This document shows positions 21,566-35,568 of a stretch of 64,000 nucleotides of DNA, in pieces. The first letter of the stretch is position 1, and each line of letters opens with the position of its first letter. Source of the stretch: Cacajao melanocephalus (Eukaryota; Chordata; Mammalia; Primates; Pitheciidae); NCBI GenBank assembly GCA_963573385.1, contig CAUYLG010062914.1:1-64000 (forward strand), written 5' to 3'. The translations under genes and the position numbers were made by a program. The notes under the pieces are model-generated. The model was not told where the DNA came from. It saw only the letters and a list, made by a program, of their open reading frames with translations, and did not search any database.

Positions 21566-24556
21566 TTGGGACGATTTTATGTCCTTATATCATCTTATCA
21601 TCTTACATCTTATATCCAGAGCTGCCCATAGGATGGGCTGAAGCCTCTTTTCAAATGCATTGTAGGTCAAATTCTTTGCTCAATCTGCCTTTCTCATACT
21701 CTGCCTTTCCATAGCTTTCATTCCAGCGGACACTTCACCATAACCTGTGATATGCCAATTTCAACCTCAAGTTTGTTTCCAGGAACCAAGCCTAAAAACA
21801 GGACCCATAGCTGTTTTTGCTTGCTTTGAATTCTTATTCTGTAAATGAATTGTGCTGTCTACATACAGAAAAATATATACTGAAGCATGTCTTTGTTTAT
21901 TCCTAGTTACATTTTCTGGAAATGAAGTATAACTCAAGAATATTCTTAACCTTCTACATTCTCATTTCCTTAAATTAGCTACTTGTACCTTTCTCAGAAG
22001 GATCTACTGAACAACATGTCACTCTTTTGTCCTTTCATGTGGCTTCACCTGGAGTGCTCACCCCACCCTGCTTCTTCCCTGCTGGCTTACTGTCACTTCT
22101 CTCTGCCCTCTGACCTCAGCCATTTAGATATTCAGCTGGAAGAATTGCTCTCTGTTGTCTTACATCTAGCTAGAACAAATGATAGGTAGACCTTGATATA
22201 CAACAGATTCAATATGAGCCACCTGAGGTTTGTGGCAGCTCTGTAATTTGTAAATGGAAGTGGCTTAGGCGGCTGTCTTGTGGGGTGGAGCACACAGTGG
22301 GCTTGCTGAAAGGGCATTTGCAAAACACTTTATGTAAAATAGAAAGGCACCAGTTGTGCATGTTAAGGAATGAGGGGTGAGGACAATGGTGGAAATTACA
22401 TAGATCTTTTTCCAAGCCATGACTTGACATTGGTATTCTTCTAAAGACTTGATGTCCTTATGTTTAAGATCATTTTAGGAGTTGTTTAGTACATTGTGAT
22501 GCCTTTGTTTAAAAAAAAAAAAAAGCTAAATCTGATTTTTCATTTTCTTAGAATTCTTTTCCCCACAGTTTGACTTTTCTCATTCAAGTGTTCGGATAGT
22601 AAATTTACCTTTGCACATGTTTGTGCTCCCAGCCGTACATATCAATTTGTAAAAAGCCAAATGGAGAACAGTTTAGCATCAGTGAAATGTCAGGAAAATG
22701 CCCAGAAGGCACCAACACAACACTATAGAGTTTCAAATTTTGAGAATGGAATTAGGCCACTAAATCAGTTTTCTTGCCTGTGTCATGGACCATGGGGATG
22801 TGTCCTAGTTCTTTTAAAAAAGGGCATCTAAATCTCTCTCAGTACAACTTACAGGTCTGTGCTGGGGGCCTGTGGGAAACCTCTGGATTTGAGACTAATT
22901 GAAACTGCATTGAAATGGCCTTTTCCTTTCTTTATTACATATCTGATTTGCTCTACAGCCTTTTTCTTTGGCTTGCTTGCATTATCCTTTTTTTTTTTCC
23001 TGCAGAAATCATCCATTCTTCAAGTTTAGAAGAAAAAAAAGAGGAAAAATCAGAACCAAATCATACTTTTTGTTAGATCATGGGTATAATATTCTCTTTT
23101 GTGGTGGTGGAAAGAACTCACCTCCTCCGCGTTAGAGGGAAGAAGAGTCAGCTGTCAATGCAAAGTACTATGACAACATCTCCAAAGCCATAGTTTCTAT
23201 TTGAAAAGTGAGGAAGTTTGACAACATATGGCTGGGCCCATGATTATCATTCAGACCCATACGGTAAAAAAACTCTGCCTGAATTTGCTCATGACCACAT
23301 TTCTTTTCCAGGTTTGACAGACTGTAGTTTTCCAACTGTCTCCTTATTAACATGCTGCCTGTTCCCTCTATCTACTTTTGCTGCACCTGCTGTGATAGTG
23401 ATTGTTTTGTGTATATAGGTACCATTGCCTTCAGAGATTAAGGGCACATTGTGAACAGAAATAAACCAATGGATTTATCAGCGACTGTACAAATTTCATC
23501 TATCTTTTGGACAATAACTGAAAGATCTCTCTTGGGAAAGTAATGTTTTTCTTTGGGAATAGTGGGTTAAAAACCTATGTTTATAACAGTGCCTATCTCC
23601 CCTTCCTGACTCCTTCATTCCTCCTATGTTTTGATTTATAATTGTATTTCATAGCCAGAAAAATGCTAAAGAGATTTTTTTATATTATACAGGAAAAACA
23701 GTAAAAAAAAATTTTTAAGTAGTTTTACTGAGATTTTTCTAGCAAAACTAGAAGTCTTAATGGGCTTCAGATTCATACTTTTCATGAATATTCTTTTAAT
23801 CCTTTTATAAAAATCTTGGAAATTAGGGGCATAATAGATTATTAAGAATTATGAAAATTTATTCATTGGAGAGCTTAGTAAGAAAATTGCTTATTTTAAC
23901 ATTTGAAAAATTATTTGGTCTACCTGCACTGCAAATTTATAGATGATGGGAAAGCTTATCTTTAAGGCCTGGATCACTGCAAACAGCCCTGAAAAAGGAA
24001 CTCTCGAGTTTAATTTACCTTTCAGTACTGAATAATATATATTGCAGAACTTAAAGGGAAATGAATCTTCTCTCCTATCTCCCAATGGATACGTTTTGTA
24101 TCTAGGGTCAGTCTGACTTGAGGGGTGAGGTATTTAATTGCTGCTTACCTTGCTTTGAATTTCTGGCTACAGAGCATTTCAGAGGACAGAGCAAATCTTC
24201 TCTTATGTGTAGCATAGGTGGCTGGATGCTGGTGGTGGTTCATTCACTGGCACATCCCAGGAATGAATATTTTCCTCCTTGCACATTGACTTTACACTAA
24301 TAGAGTGACCTAGACACAAAGATGCTCTAGTTTTATGTGTGAGTAGGAAGGAAACTTTTCTTCCCTGGCACATACACTTGATAGCACTCCGACATTTCAA
24401 ATTTGGAGGTCATAGGAGCACATAAATAAATACTATTTAAGGAGCAAAGATGAAAATTTGGTTTAAACCAAAAAATCATAAAATGGGGGACAGAGCTACA
24501 AACTAGCTGTGGGACTTTAATCATACTTCCTTTCTTCCACACTTTTATAAGAAAAT

Positions 24557-24635
24557 AAAAAAGGAAGGAAGGAAAGCAGGTGGGCAGAAAGAAAGAAAAG
24601 AAAAGATGGAAGTAAGAAGGAAGGAACGATGAAGA
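24557..24635. repeat. Purine-rich (GGAA/GAAA) low-complexity tract
   Basis: Runs of AAGGAAGGAAGG and GAAAGAAAGAAAAGAAAAG, broken by a few pyrimidines. Confidence 0.85.
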
Positions 24636-25439
24636 AACAAATATATTTCACTTTATACATAGCCTTGCTTCAGTTGGAGAGTGATTCAACTACTTTCAGC
24701 TTTCTCTGTGACCGCTCAGGAATACCATTTAGAAAAAACATTCTTGTAGAGCCAGAGCCTTATTGCTAGTAGTAATATTCTGGAAAATTATGGGATGATA
24801 CATATGCATATAGACTTACCTCTGACCTAAAAATTGTCTCTAATAGAGACTATAATTGTGTACAATCCCCTTTTTCCTCTTCTGCATAGCCATGGGAGGT
24901 TTTTCTATGTAGGCTTATGTGACCTTACTAAGATTGTCTGAAATAACTTTGCATCTAGTACATGAATATTACTTAATAAATCTACAAGTATGTACCAAAT
25001 GATTTGGCTGCAGAATCACAATTTTTTTAAATGATCCATATTAACAACATCTGAATTTATCCTTCAGCTCCTCTTCTGGTTGTGAAGTTAAGTGCCTTGC
25101 ACCTATAAGGAGAGGAGTCCAGAATACTTGTGGAACTTTGTGGGAAAATAGTGAAGGACATTTATTAGTCTAGTTAATGGTGATAGGATATATCCAAAGT
25201 GGAAATAAAAGAGAGATTTTCTTAATTCAATGGTGAGCCATGGCTATAAGTAACAAAAGGTGGATTTCTTGGGAAATGGAAAATGCAGTTGTTCAATTTT
25301 TGTACCATCAAACTGGCATCTAAAATATGAGCCCCATGATACACATGTACACAATGAAATCGTTGGTCTGTTAATGTAATTCTTGAAAATTTCAGTTTAT
25401 ACTTTTTGTGTGTAAGGTAATATTATCCACAGAATCCTA

Positions 25440-25555
25440 CGTTGAGAGTCTAGTTCTGTTTCTGCCTCAGAAGCCTCTTGTCTCAGAGAAGTCCCTTAAA
25501 ACTCTGTGGTTCCTAGATCCCTCATCTATAAGATGTAGATTGTTTTAGGGGCAAA
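25440..25555 (+). repeat. Possible MIR SINE
   Basis: 'gagtctagttctgtttctgcc' and 'gtcccttaaaactctgtggttcctagatccctcatctataag' follow MIR motif order. The copy is degraded. Confidence 0.45.
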
Positions 25556-26942
25556 GTTGGAAAATCCCCTTGAGGACTATGATGTTCCAGACTGGTACAC
25601 TTTATAATGCTTCCAGGATGCTAAGTGCTGGAAGCAATTACTAGGTTTATAAACAAATTATTTTAAAGTGAAGGTTTGAATTGTGTATTGGCAGGAATTA
25701 TATGAATAATTGACTTAAATGAGTTTAATTGATTATAAGAGAGAGTTTCATTTTTGTTTTGTTTCTTAGGATGATGTAATTAGTGCCTGTGCTGAGTTCC
25801 TGCAGGAACGATTTAACTGTTGGATATTTTGAAATGTGCTGGTTGTAAAAGCATGCATTTGGTATCTGTGCATTTGGTTTTTCCTGGCGTTCTGAGTGTC
25901 CTGTGGCAATGGAAAGTTACCATGTCACCTCCACTATTAAGGCACCAAGTTTCTACCTCTTACCCAGTAAGAAAGGTGAGATCACCTTGAACAGATCTGT
26001 CAGCACTGGTGAGTTACAGATACCTGTCTCCTAAGGGAAATCTACTAGGTTGGGGGAAAGGGTTCTATAAGAGCTGGAACATAGGCCTTCCCTTGATTTT
26101 GTTAATCTGAGGAACAGTCAACGTCATTCTGCTTTCTCTGTTCTTGCTTCTTAACTTAGCAGGGAATTCAGTGGAGATTTAAGGGTGGTAGCAGTAAAGC
26201 TTGTGAGAGTGCCTATGAGCCACTGACAGCAACCAACACCATCGTAAGGGAGTTGCTAGATCACTAAGAACCTGGTGGCTGGGCAGAAGCCGACAAAGTT
26301 GACTGCTATGAATTTAGATTGAGGCCTACCAGTACGTGAATAGACACGAGTTAGACTTCACTATCCCTCCAGAATTCTTTTTCTGTGCGATACCATTTTA
26401 TGATTATATAACATTCATCATTTAGAAATCTCAAAATAAGTTATAAGACATAGGAGCATGGAGCATTTGATGACTGGAGAACCTTTAGACATAGTTACAT
26501 AGTTTAATGACCCAAACCTTTCTGCTTTATGTACATATGAAAGTAGAGGTTCCAAAAGGTTAAGTTAATTGCTATAGTCCTCTAGCAAGTCTCTACAGAA
26601 GTCAGAATAGGATTGCTACTGTGAATAGGTACTGGATAATTTTTGTTTTTTGAGAAATGCTAGTAAAAGCATTTACTATCATTGAAGTTTGATCATCTGC
26701 AGAAAATAACTTTTAATGTATTCTTTGGAATGAAGCATACATAGATAGTATCTGTCCTCTTTATTTTACCATGAAGCCTAGAGGGCGACTGGTAGCACAG
26801 AATTTAGTAGAAGGTATTTTGGTTTTTGCCTATCTTGCCTGTATGAATTTTAGAATCTGTAAGTTCTTTGAGAAAGGTTATATACTCAGGATATGTAGTA
26901 AGAGTGAACAGAAATTGAATTATTAATAACTAGAATGAGTAA

Positions 26943-29450
<2,508 letters not shown>

Positions 29451-29451
29451 C

Positions 29452-29613
29452 AATGGCTTTCAGCTCTGGCTGCACATTACAATAACCTAGCAAGCTTCTA
29501 AAACACACCAATTAAATTAGAACCTTTTGGGGTGGAGTTCTGTCTTTGGTATATATTAGAAACACTCCAGGTGATTTTAATATGCAGCCAGAGTTGAAAA
29601 TCATTTGTAAAAT
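29452..29613. mobile_element. MER5A-like hAT (Charlie) element
   Basis: The ends are inverted repeats: 'ggctttcagctctggctgcacattac' at the left and 'tttaatatgcagccagagttgaaaatcat' at the right, with 'caggtgatttta' inside. This palindromic layout is diagnostic of MER5-type nonautonomous hAT elements. Confidence 0.8.
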
Positions 29614-30353
29614 CGATGCAAATATCAGTCCATAAACTCAAATGCGCAAGAAGCAGAATTTAGTTTTTCACTCCCAGCCTCAATTTTGCTACTAACCTCA
29701 TTCTTTTTTATGGTATACTGAACCCTATAGTTCAGAGTTCTTATGCAGTGCAAAATTTTGGAAAGCAGAGGAACCTCTTATTTATAGGTCATCATTCCAC
29801 TGAAGTTATCATTGGATGTCCATTATCCCATCAACATGACACCTTTGGTCCAGTAGTGTGGCATGTGGAGAACTGGCATTTTTCTGTGATGTGCCTCCAC
29901 TCAAGACTAGGTCTAAGGCTAAGGGATACCACAAAACTCAGTAGTCATATTTTAATGTATAATTACCAATATCTAAATTAGTGCAAAAAATCCACAATGA
30001 ACAAAATATCAAAAGTCTAAATAAAAACAGTGTCAGTAACCACTCTGTCCCCAGCTTTTCTCCTATGGCAGGAAATACTGCCTTTCTGGCAATATGCAGA
30101 CTGGACTTCTTTCCTGCTTTTCCCCTCCAGTTGAGGAAAATGTCATTTAATCCGGGAAAAATATATTTTGTGTTTCTGTCTTGCATGTTTAATCTACTCT
30201 GGAGAATATCCTTTTGTACACCTGTTTCCAAATGAGGCATAGAGTTTTGGGAAAAAATACATGAAGAAAAGTATTCAGCAGGCAACTTCCAATGTTCGCT
30301 TTTCCATCTCTCTCTTCTTTGTCACTGAGCACAGAATTCACTATCCGCTTGAG
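29614..30353. other. Non-coding, nothing assigned
   Basis: Overlapping short frames on both strands (29938-30285) show no protein family I recognise. Confidence 0.45.
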
Positions 30354-30412
30354 GTATATGTGACTGTGTATGTGTTTGTGGGTGAGTGTGTATGTGTGTG
30401 TTTATGTGCATG
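30354..30412. repeat. Imperfect (TG)n
   Basis: TGTGTATGTGTTTGTGGGTG and TATGTGTGTGTTTATGTGCA. Confidence 0.85.
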
Positions 30413-30432
30413 AAGGATAGGGTACCATAAGG

Positions 30433-30530
30433 GTCTCCTTCCCTCCCTCTTTTCTTTTTCCTCCCTCTCTCCCTCCCTCCTTCCTTACCTTCCTCCCCAC
30501 CTTCCGTCCTTGTGTCCTTCCTTCCTTTCT
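30433..30530. repeat. CT-rich (CCTT)n low-complexity tract
   Basis: Runs of CTTCCCTCCCTC and CCCTCCTTCCTTACCTTCC over about 100 bases. The lysine/glutamate/glycine-rich minus-strand frames here are products of this tract, not genes. Confidence 0.88.
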
Positions 30531-30699
30531 GCAAAGTAAAGACGAATTAGTAGGAAACTCAAGACATTTTTTATGATGTCTCAAATAGTCAAATTCTATT
30601 GTCACTAACATACCCTGTCCTCCATACCGAGAATTTCTTGGACTTGCACCTCTCCAATAACTTCCACCTAGCAGGGGCACTAGAAGCTTCTGTGGCATC

Positions 30700-31390
30700 T
30701 GTCTCTGGGTGCTGTGATTTGCACAAGAGAATGCTCAACTTTTCCACAGCACATTTTACTGTCTGAGGAATTAAACCAAAACTGTGTATGTTTCTCTGTC
30801 TCCAGAGTCTTTGGTAGAGACAAGTCTATGTCTTCAAGCTGGTCCTGGCTGCAAGTCTCCTCATCCAGGAGAAACCACAGCTGTAGCAGCTTTCCTCCAG
30901 CTCCAGGCCTGTGATAGGGGAGAGCACAATTCCAGTATCTACTGATGAGGTGCCTTCTATAATTCTAGCTGTGGAGACCTCTACACCACTTCAGAGCAAG
31001 CATTCCAATCTCTGGCCCAAGACAAAAATGCCTGTGCAGCCACGGTGCCAGATTGCCAAAGAATGGCTGACTTTATATGCACTCGGGTTAAAAATGGCAT
31101 CCTGCTTTCAGTTCTGGGTCTGAGCAAATGCCTGTAGCTTTTCCCTGTGTCTCAGCACCTCCAAGCCTCTCTCCAAGTTAGCTCCAGGGTTTGGGAAAAA
31201 CAAAGTGCTCTCCCTTAGCCTGGGTTGCTGGGATCCCCAGTGGAAAGGTGAGTAACAGAGGGAGGCTCTCTGCCCCTCTCATGTACTGAGGTTTCACACC
31301 TTGTCAGGCAGACATCATCACAGGAGCTGTTTGCCCACGTTCGTCTCCCTAGGACCTGGGGTGTCTTTCACAATTCCGGTGGATTCTTGT
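30700..31390. other. GC-richer block, repeat-like but unassigned
   Basis: This stretch is richer in G+C than its surroundings and ends abruptly at the MST LTR. Phrases such as 'gctgctgggatccccagtgg'-like sequence (near 31227) and 'ctcatgtactgaggttt' recall L1 5' UTR or ERV internal sequence, but I cannot assign it. No open frame is maintained. Confidence 0.3.
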
Positions 31391-31904
31391 TGTATTAGTT
31401 GTACTATTTTTTTCTCACACTGCTATGAAGAAATTCCGAAGACTGGGTAATTTATAAAGAAAAAAGGTTTAATTGACTCACATTTCTCCATGGCTGGGGA
31501 GGCTTCAGGAAACTTACAATCATGGTGGAAGGTGCCTCTTCACAGGGTGGCAGGAGAGAGAATTATGAGTGTCGAGCAAAGGAGGAAGCCCCTTATAAAA
31601 CCACCAGATCTCATGAGAACTCATTCACTATCGTGAGAACAGCATGGAGGAAACTGCGCCCATAATTCAATTATCTTTTCCGCTCTTGACACCTGTGGAT
31701 CATCACAATTCAAGATGAGATTTGGATGGGGAAAGCCCTTTATAAAACCATCAGATCTTGTGAGAACCCACTCACTATCATGAGAACAGCCTGTGGGAAA
31801 CTGCCCCCATGATTTGATTATCTCCACCTGGTCCTGCCCTTGACACATGGAGATTATCACAATTCAAGGTGAGATTTGGGTGGGGACACAGCCAAACCGT
31901 ATCA
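31391..31904 (-). mobile_element. MST/THE1-type MaLR LTR with internal duplication
   Basis: Reverse-orientation LTR: it begins TGTATTAGTTGTACTA, passes 'gactgggtaatttataaag' and 'caatcatggtggaagg', and ends GGGACACAGCCAAACCGTAT before CA. A segment of roughly 150 bases is present twice in tandem (about 31585-31730 and 31731-31885), each with 'ataaaacca.cagatct', 'gagaac', 'gggaaactg/aggaaactg' and 'agatgagatttgg/ggtgagatttggg'. The copies differ at many sites, so the duplication is not recent or not faithful. No internal viral sequence is seen next to it. Confidence 0.88.
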
Positions 31905-33865
31905 CCCATTTTCTTTCTTGAATTAATGCTCACAGAGTTGATCTTTATGCACTATCTTGCTATTTCCAAGTGGCCGAGGTACACTGAAAGCTTCTAATCC
32001 ACTATCCTGGGAAAAAAGAAGATATATATATTTGAAATACATATATATATATTTATTTGAAAAGCATCTTTCCAAATAAATGCTGCTTGCATATATTGAT
32101 TTAGTTTGAACAATTTTGGGATGGATTTCAGGACAGGAGAGAGAAAAAAGCAAAGAGCAAAACAACTTCACTCTCAAGGGAAGTCATAGTTCCTGAGTCT
32201 GAGGGGTGCTTCTTACCTCCCCCCTTCCCTGACTCTTCATAGTCTTGTGACTTTCACATTGCTCTAATAAGATCTCAAAATTTGAGTGAAGGTCTCAGTT
32301 CCTATCTTTGTTCTCCCAGCAACTAAACGAAAAAAGGTAACCTGTTACTCCTCTTTACATTTTAAAACAAGGAAGGGTTGGATTAGCTCAGCGTTTCTCC
32401 AGGCTTGATTGACCTTAAGTGAATGAAGAGCTTTTTTAAAATCCCAATTTCTTCGGCACTTGTCATAGACATTCTGATTCCTTTTATTTGGCAGAAGCCC
32501 CAGGCACTGACCTAATTTTTTAAAGTTCTCCATATGGTTCTCTTGTGCAGCCAGAATTGAGACCATTGGCTTTGCTAAGGTCTCTCCAGCACTGACATCT
32601 TGTGACTAGGTGGATATTTTAAGTCTTCCTAACTACAGAAAAAGTGAGAAGCTCTAGAGATTTCATTGACAACCTCTTCAAGGTTATATTACATTTTGCC
32701 ACTAGATGGCGCAGGCAATTCTTGGGATGAAGGAGATTCTGCTTATTTGGGATTTTCATTTTCCCTGTGCAATATACTTGAGACACCCAGCTTAAGAAGC
32801 TTCAAGGGGGAATGACACTTTAGCTTCTTCCCCAAGCTTGAGGCCCAGAAGGTACAGCTGTTTTTCTTGACAAGTTGATGGAGAGAGACTCATTAAATAA
32901 ACGTTCTGTCGTCTGAAGGGAGAAAGTAAAAGCCCTTGCATAAATATTAGTTCACATTTTTTCTTATTATTTCCAGCAGGTGTGTGTTCTTTCCTTCTCT
33001 GTGTCTTTCTCTCTCTTACTTTTTGTTGGTGGCCTCTTTTTTGCTTTATCTTTTCCCTTTTCTTGGTTTCTGTCTGTAACCACTATTTATAAACTGGTTA
33101 TGATGAACTTACAGGTGGATTAAATCTTAGTTTGCCACCTTTGTTGTAGATAAAAATGCTAGGAATCCAAAAATGATACCTACACAATATTCTTAGAAGA
33201 GTGAACACATTCAGGTTACAATGGGAAAATTCTTATTCAGGAGACTTCCTCTGCAATGTTGTTTGTTCTTAGCAGCTGTGGCAGCACCCGCCAAATCCAG
33301 GAAGAAAGAATTTTGTGCCCTATCAGGGAAAAACAGTCAAAATCCTCTCCTATTTACAGCACAATTCGGGTGAGGGCCAAAGCTCTTAGTGTACATATAA
33401 GTAGGGGTTTTGCACAATAATAGGGTGTGTTCTCTGATGCTTTTCACTGGAAGATTTCATAGTGCATTGCTGCTTTATTCCATAAAGCCGTCTCTTTTCC
33501 CTGGGCTGTCAAAATAGGAAGATGTGTTGTGATTTTTTTTTCAAAGAGATTGCATTCCTTCCCTGGCTTTGTTCCACCCCAGCTGCTTGTCGTTCAGGGA
33601 GATGCTGCGCTCTTGGTGCCAGGATATACCACTGTGCTTTCTTCTTCCCTGAGTGACATATACTGATGGGTCACTGCCTGAAACAGTGGAACAAGGCATG
33701 GCGTGTGTCCACCCGTCATCTGTTTATTCTTCCCTAGTTTCCATCTAGCAGCATCAGGTTCCCATCTTCATTAAGAAACAAAACAACCAACCAACCAAAC
33801 AAAACCCCACAAACAATGCAAAATAAACTGCCACAAATTCAAGAAAAAGGCCTTTTTAAAATTTT
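31905..33865. other. Non-coding, nothing assigned
   Basis: It includes a TA-rich tract (about 32020-32060) and an (AACC/AAAC) tract near 33779-33815. No exon was recognised. Confidence 0.45.
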
Positions 33866-33869
33866 ACAT

Positions 33870-34125
33870 TCATAGCTAACATTGAGTGCATACTACATTC
33901 TGGATACTGCTTTAATCACTTGTCATATGTTGTGTCATTTCACCCTCACATCAATGTCAGGAGCTAGGTCCTATTATTATCCCCATTTTACAGATGAAGA
34001 AATTGAGTAAAAGTAGGGTTAAGTAAGCTGCTCAATGTCATGCAGCTGATAAGTTTCTGAGCCAAGCCCTGATTCCAGGCAATCTGACACAGTACACCTT
34101 AACTCTATATCCAGATTCCAAAGGG
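33870..34125 (-). repeat. MIR SINE, nearly full length
   Basis: Reverse-orientation MIR: 'tcatttcaccctcacatcaatg', 'ctattattatccccattttacagatgaagaaattgag', 'gggttaagtaagctgctcaatgtcatgcagctgataag', 'ccctgattccaggcaatctgac'. This is the best preserved MIR in the window. Confidence 0.85.
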
Positions 34126-34751
34126 TTGTGTATTGGAGTCACAAACAAATAAAGGATAGATTCTCGAATTGGATAGTTGTTATAAAAGAGTGTATTTCCT
34201 GTTAACATAGCTATATTTCTTTTGGTATAAGTTTGAACAGATGCCCCAAACCCAGTTCAACCCCATTCTGGAGGACCTAAATGCATTGTGGTATACCCAC
34301 TTCTTATTGGCAGAAAAATCAAGAGAAGGGAAACTTCCTTCTCAATTGTGACTGCATCATTTAGCGTGTCTGAACAATTGTAAATAAATTTAAAAAGTGA
34401 ACAATTGGGAGGATGACTCATTTATTTTTTCTTTTCTTTTCTTTTTGCCAACTCACTTCTACATTACCTAAAAGTAAACAGGAATAGGAATATAAAAGGC
34501 ATTTGGGAGCTTTTTCCCATTAGCCATAAGCTAACCTCTTTAGGTCAACAGAAGTCTGGAAGAAAGAGGAAATCACTCCCTCTGCCTAAGGGAGTGTGTT
34601 TTTATTGTAATTCATGTTATATTGGGCATGAAGAAAACAGCTTTCTGAGATGAGCTACTTCCAAGGGAGTATAATTATATTGCAAATGAAGCAGCTAGAG
34701 GGAAGAAATTCATTCCATCATTAGGGCTTTGAAATCTTTTCAGTCAACATA

Positions 34752-34831
34752 TAGATTGGTGCAAATGTAATTGCAGTTTTTGCCATTGAAAATAATTGCC
34801 AAAACTGCCATAACTTTTGCACTAACCTAGT
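34752..34831. mobile_element. MADE1 (mariner MITE), complete 80-base hairpin
   Basis: Inverted-repeat element bounded by TA: GATTGGTGCAAATGTAATTG on the left pairs with the right arm ending TAACTTTTGCACTAACCTAG, around a 'tgccattgaaaataattgcca' centre. Length and arms match MADE1, the Hsmar1-derived MITE. This family is known to have given rise to the miR-548 microRNA genes. I do not know of a named one at this site. Confidence 0.9.
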
Positions 34832-35568
34832 ATCATAAAGAAAAGAAATGCAGTCCTTACTAGAAAAGAATGACCATCTCAACAGAAGAATCTAAATGCT
34901 AAAAGACCCAGTTGAAAACAGCAGAATCATTGGGCAAACATCCATGGGAGCTGATGAAGAGAGACTCAGTTACAAAAACTTACACCACTCCATAAGCAAA
35001 GCTTAAGACTTAGCAATGGACTTACATCATACTGCTGGTCAAACCTAATGAGACAAGGACAGTAATGGGGTATGCCTAGAGCACCATAGAAAGGAACTAT
35101 TACCAGATACAACCGGTTGAGGGTAAATACCAATTCCTTAATGAGGGAGGACTATAGACTAAACTCAAAACTGACTGAAATCTTTGATAATTGCAGGCAT
35201 ATATACATATAATACCTTGTACATTTTTCTCACACATTGTGGTTTCAATAATCCTTATTAATTTATTCACATCAATATCATTTTCTAGTTAAAGAAATTC
35301 TCTGAAGTCTTATTCTACATAAGTCATTGTATCACAAATTGAGCCAAATGTCAGATTCTCTAATCAATTGCCTCCTGATATTTCCTTACCAACCACAGGC
35401 AGCTCAAGTTGGACATTACTAAAACTGAACTTATCACTTTTCCCTAGCCCTCTTCATTTTCTTAGAGACCACATTTCAGAGAATGACAAAACCGGCTGCC
35501 TTGTTTCTCAAGCCTAAAATATGGATGGTGACTTTTATGTATGTAAGTATTTATGGTTTCCTTTTATT
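34832..35568. other. Non-coding, nothing assigned
   Basis: No exon or repeat recognised. Confidence 0.45.

Noticed and set aside
30322..30698. Minus-strand frames rich in Lys, Glu, Gly and Arg
   Set aside because: They are translations of the CT-rich low-complexity tract.
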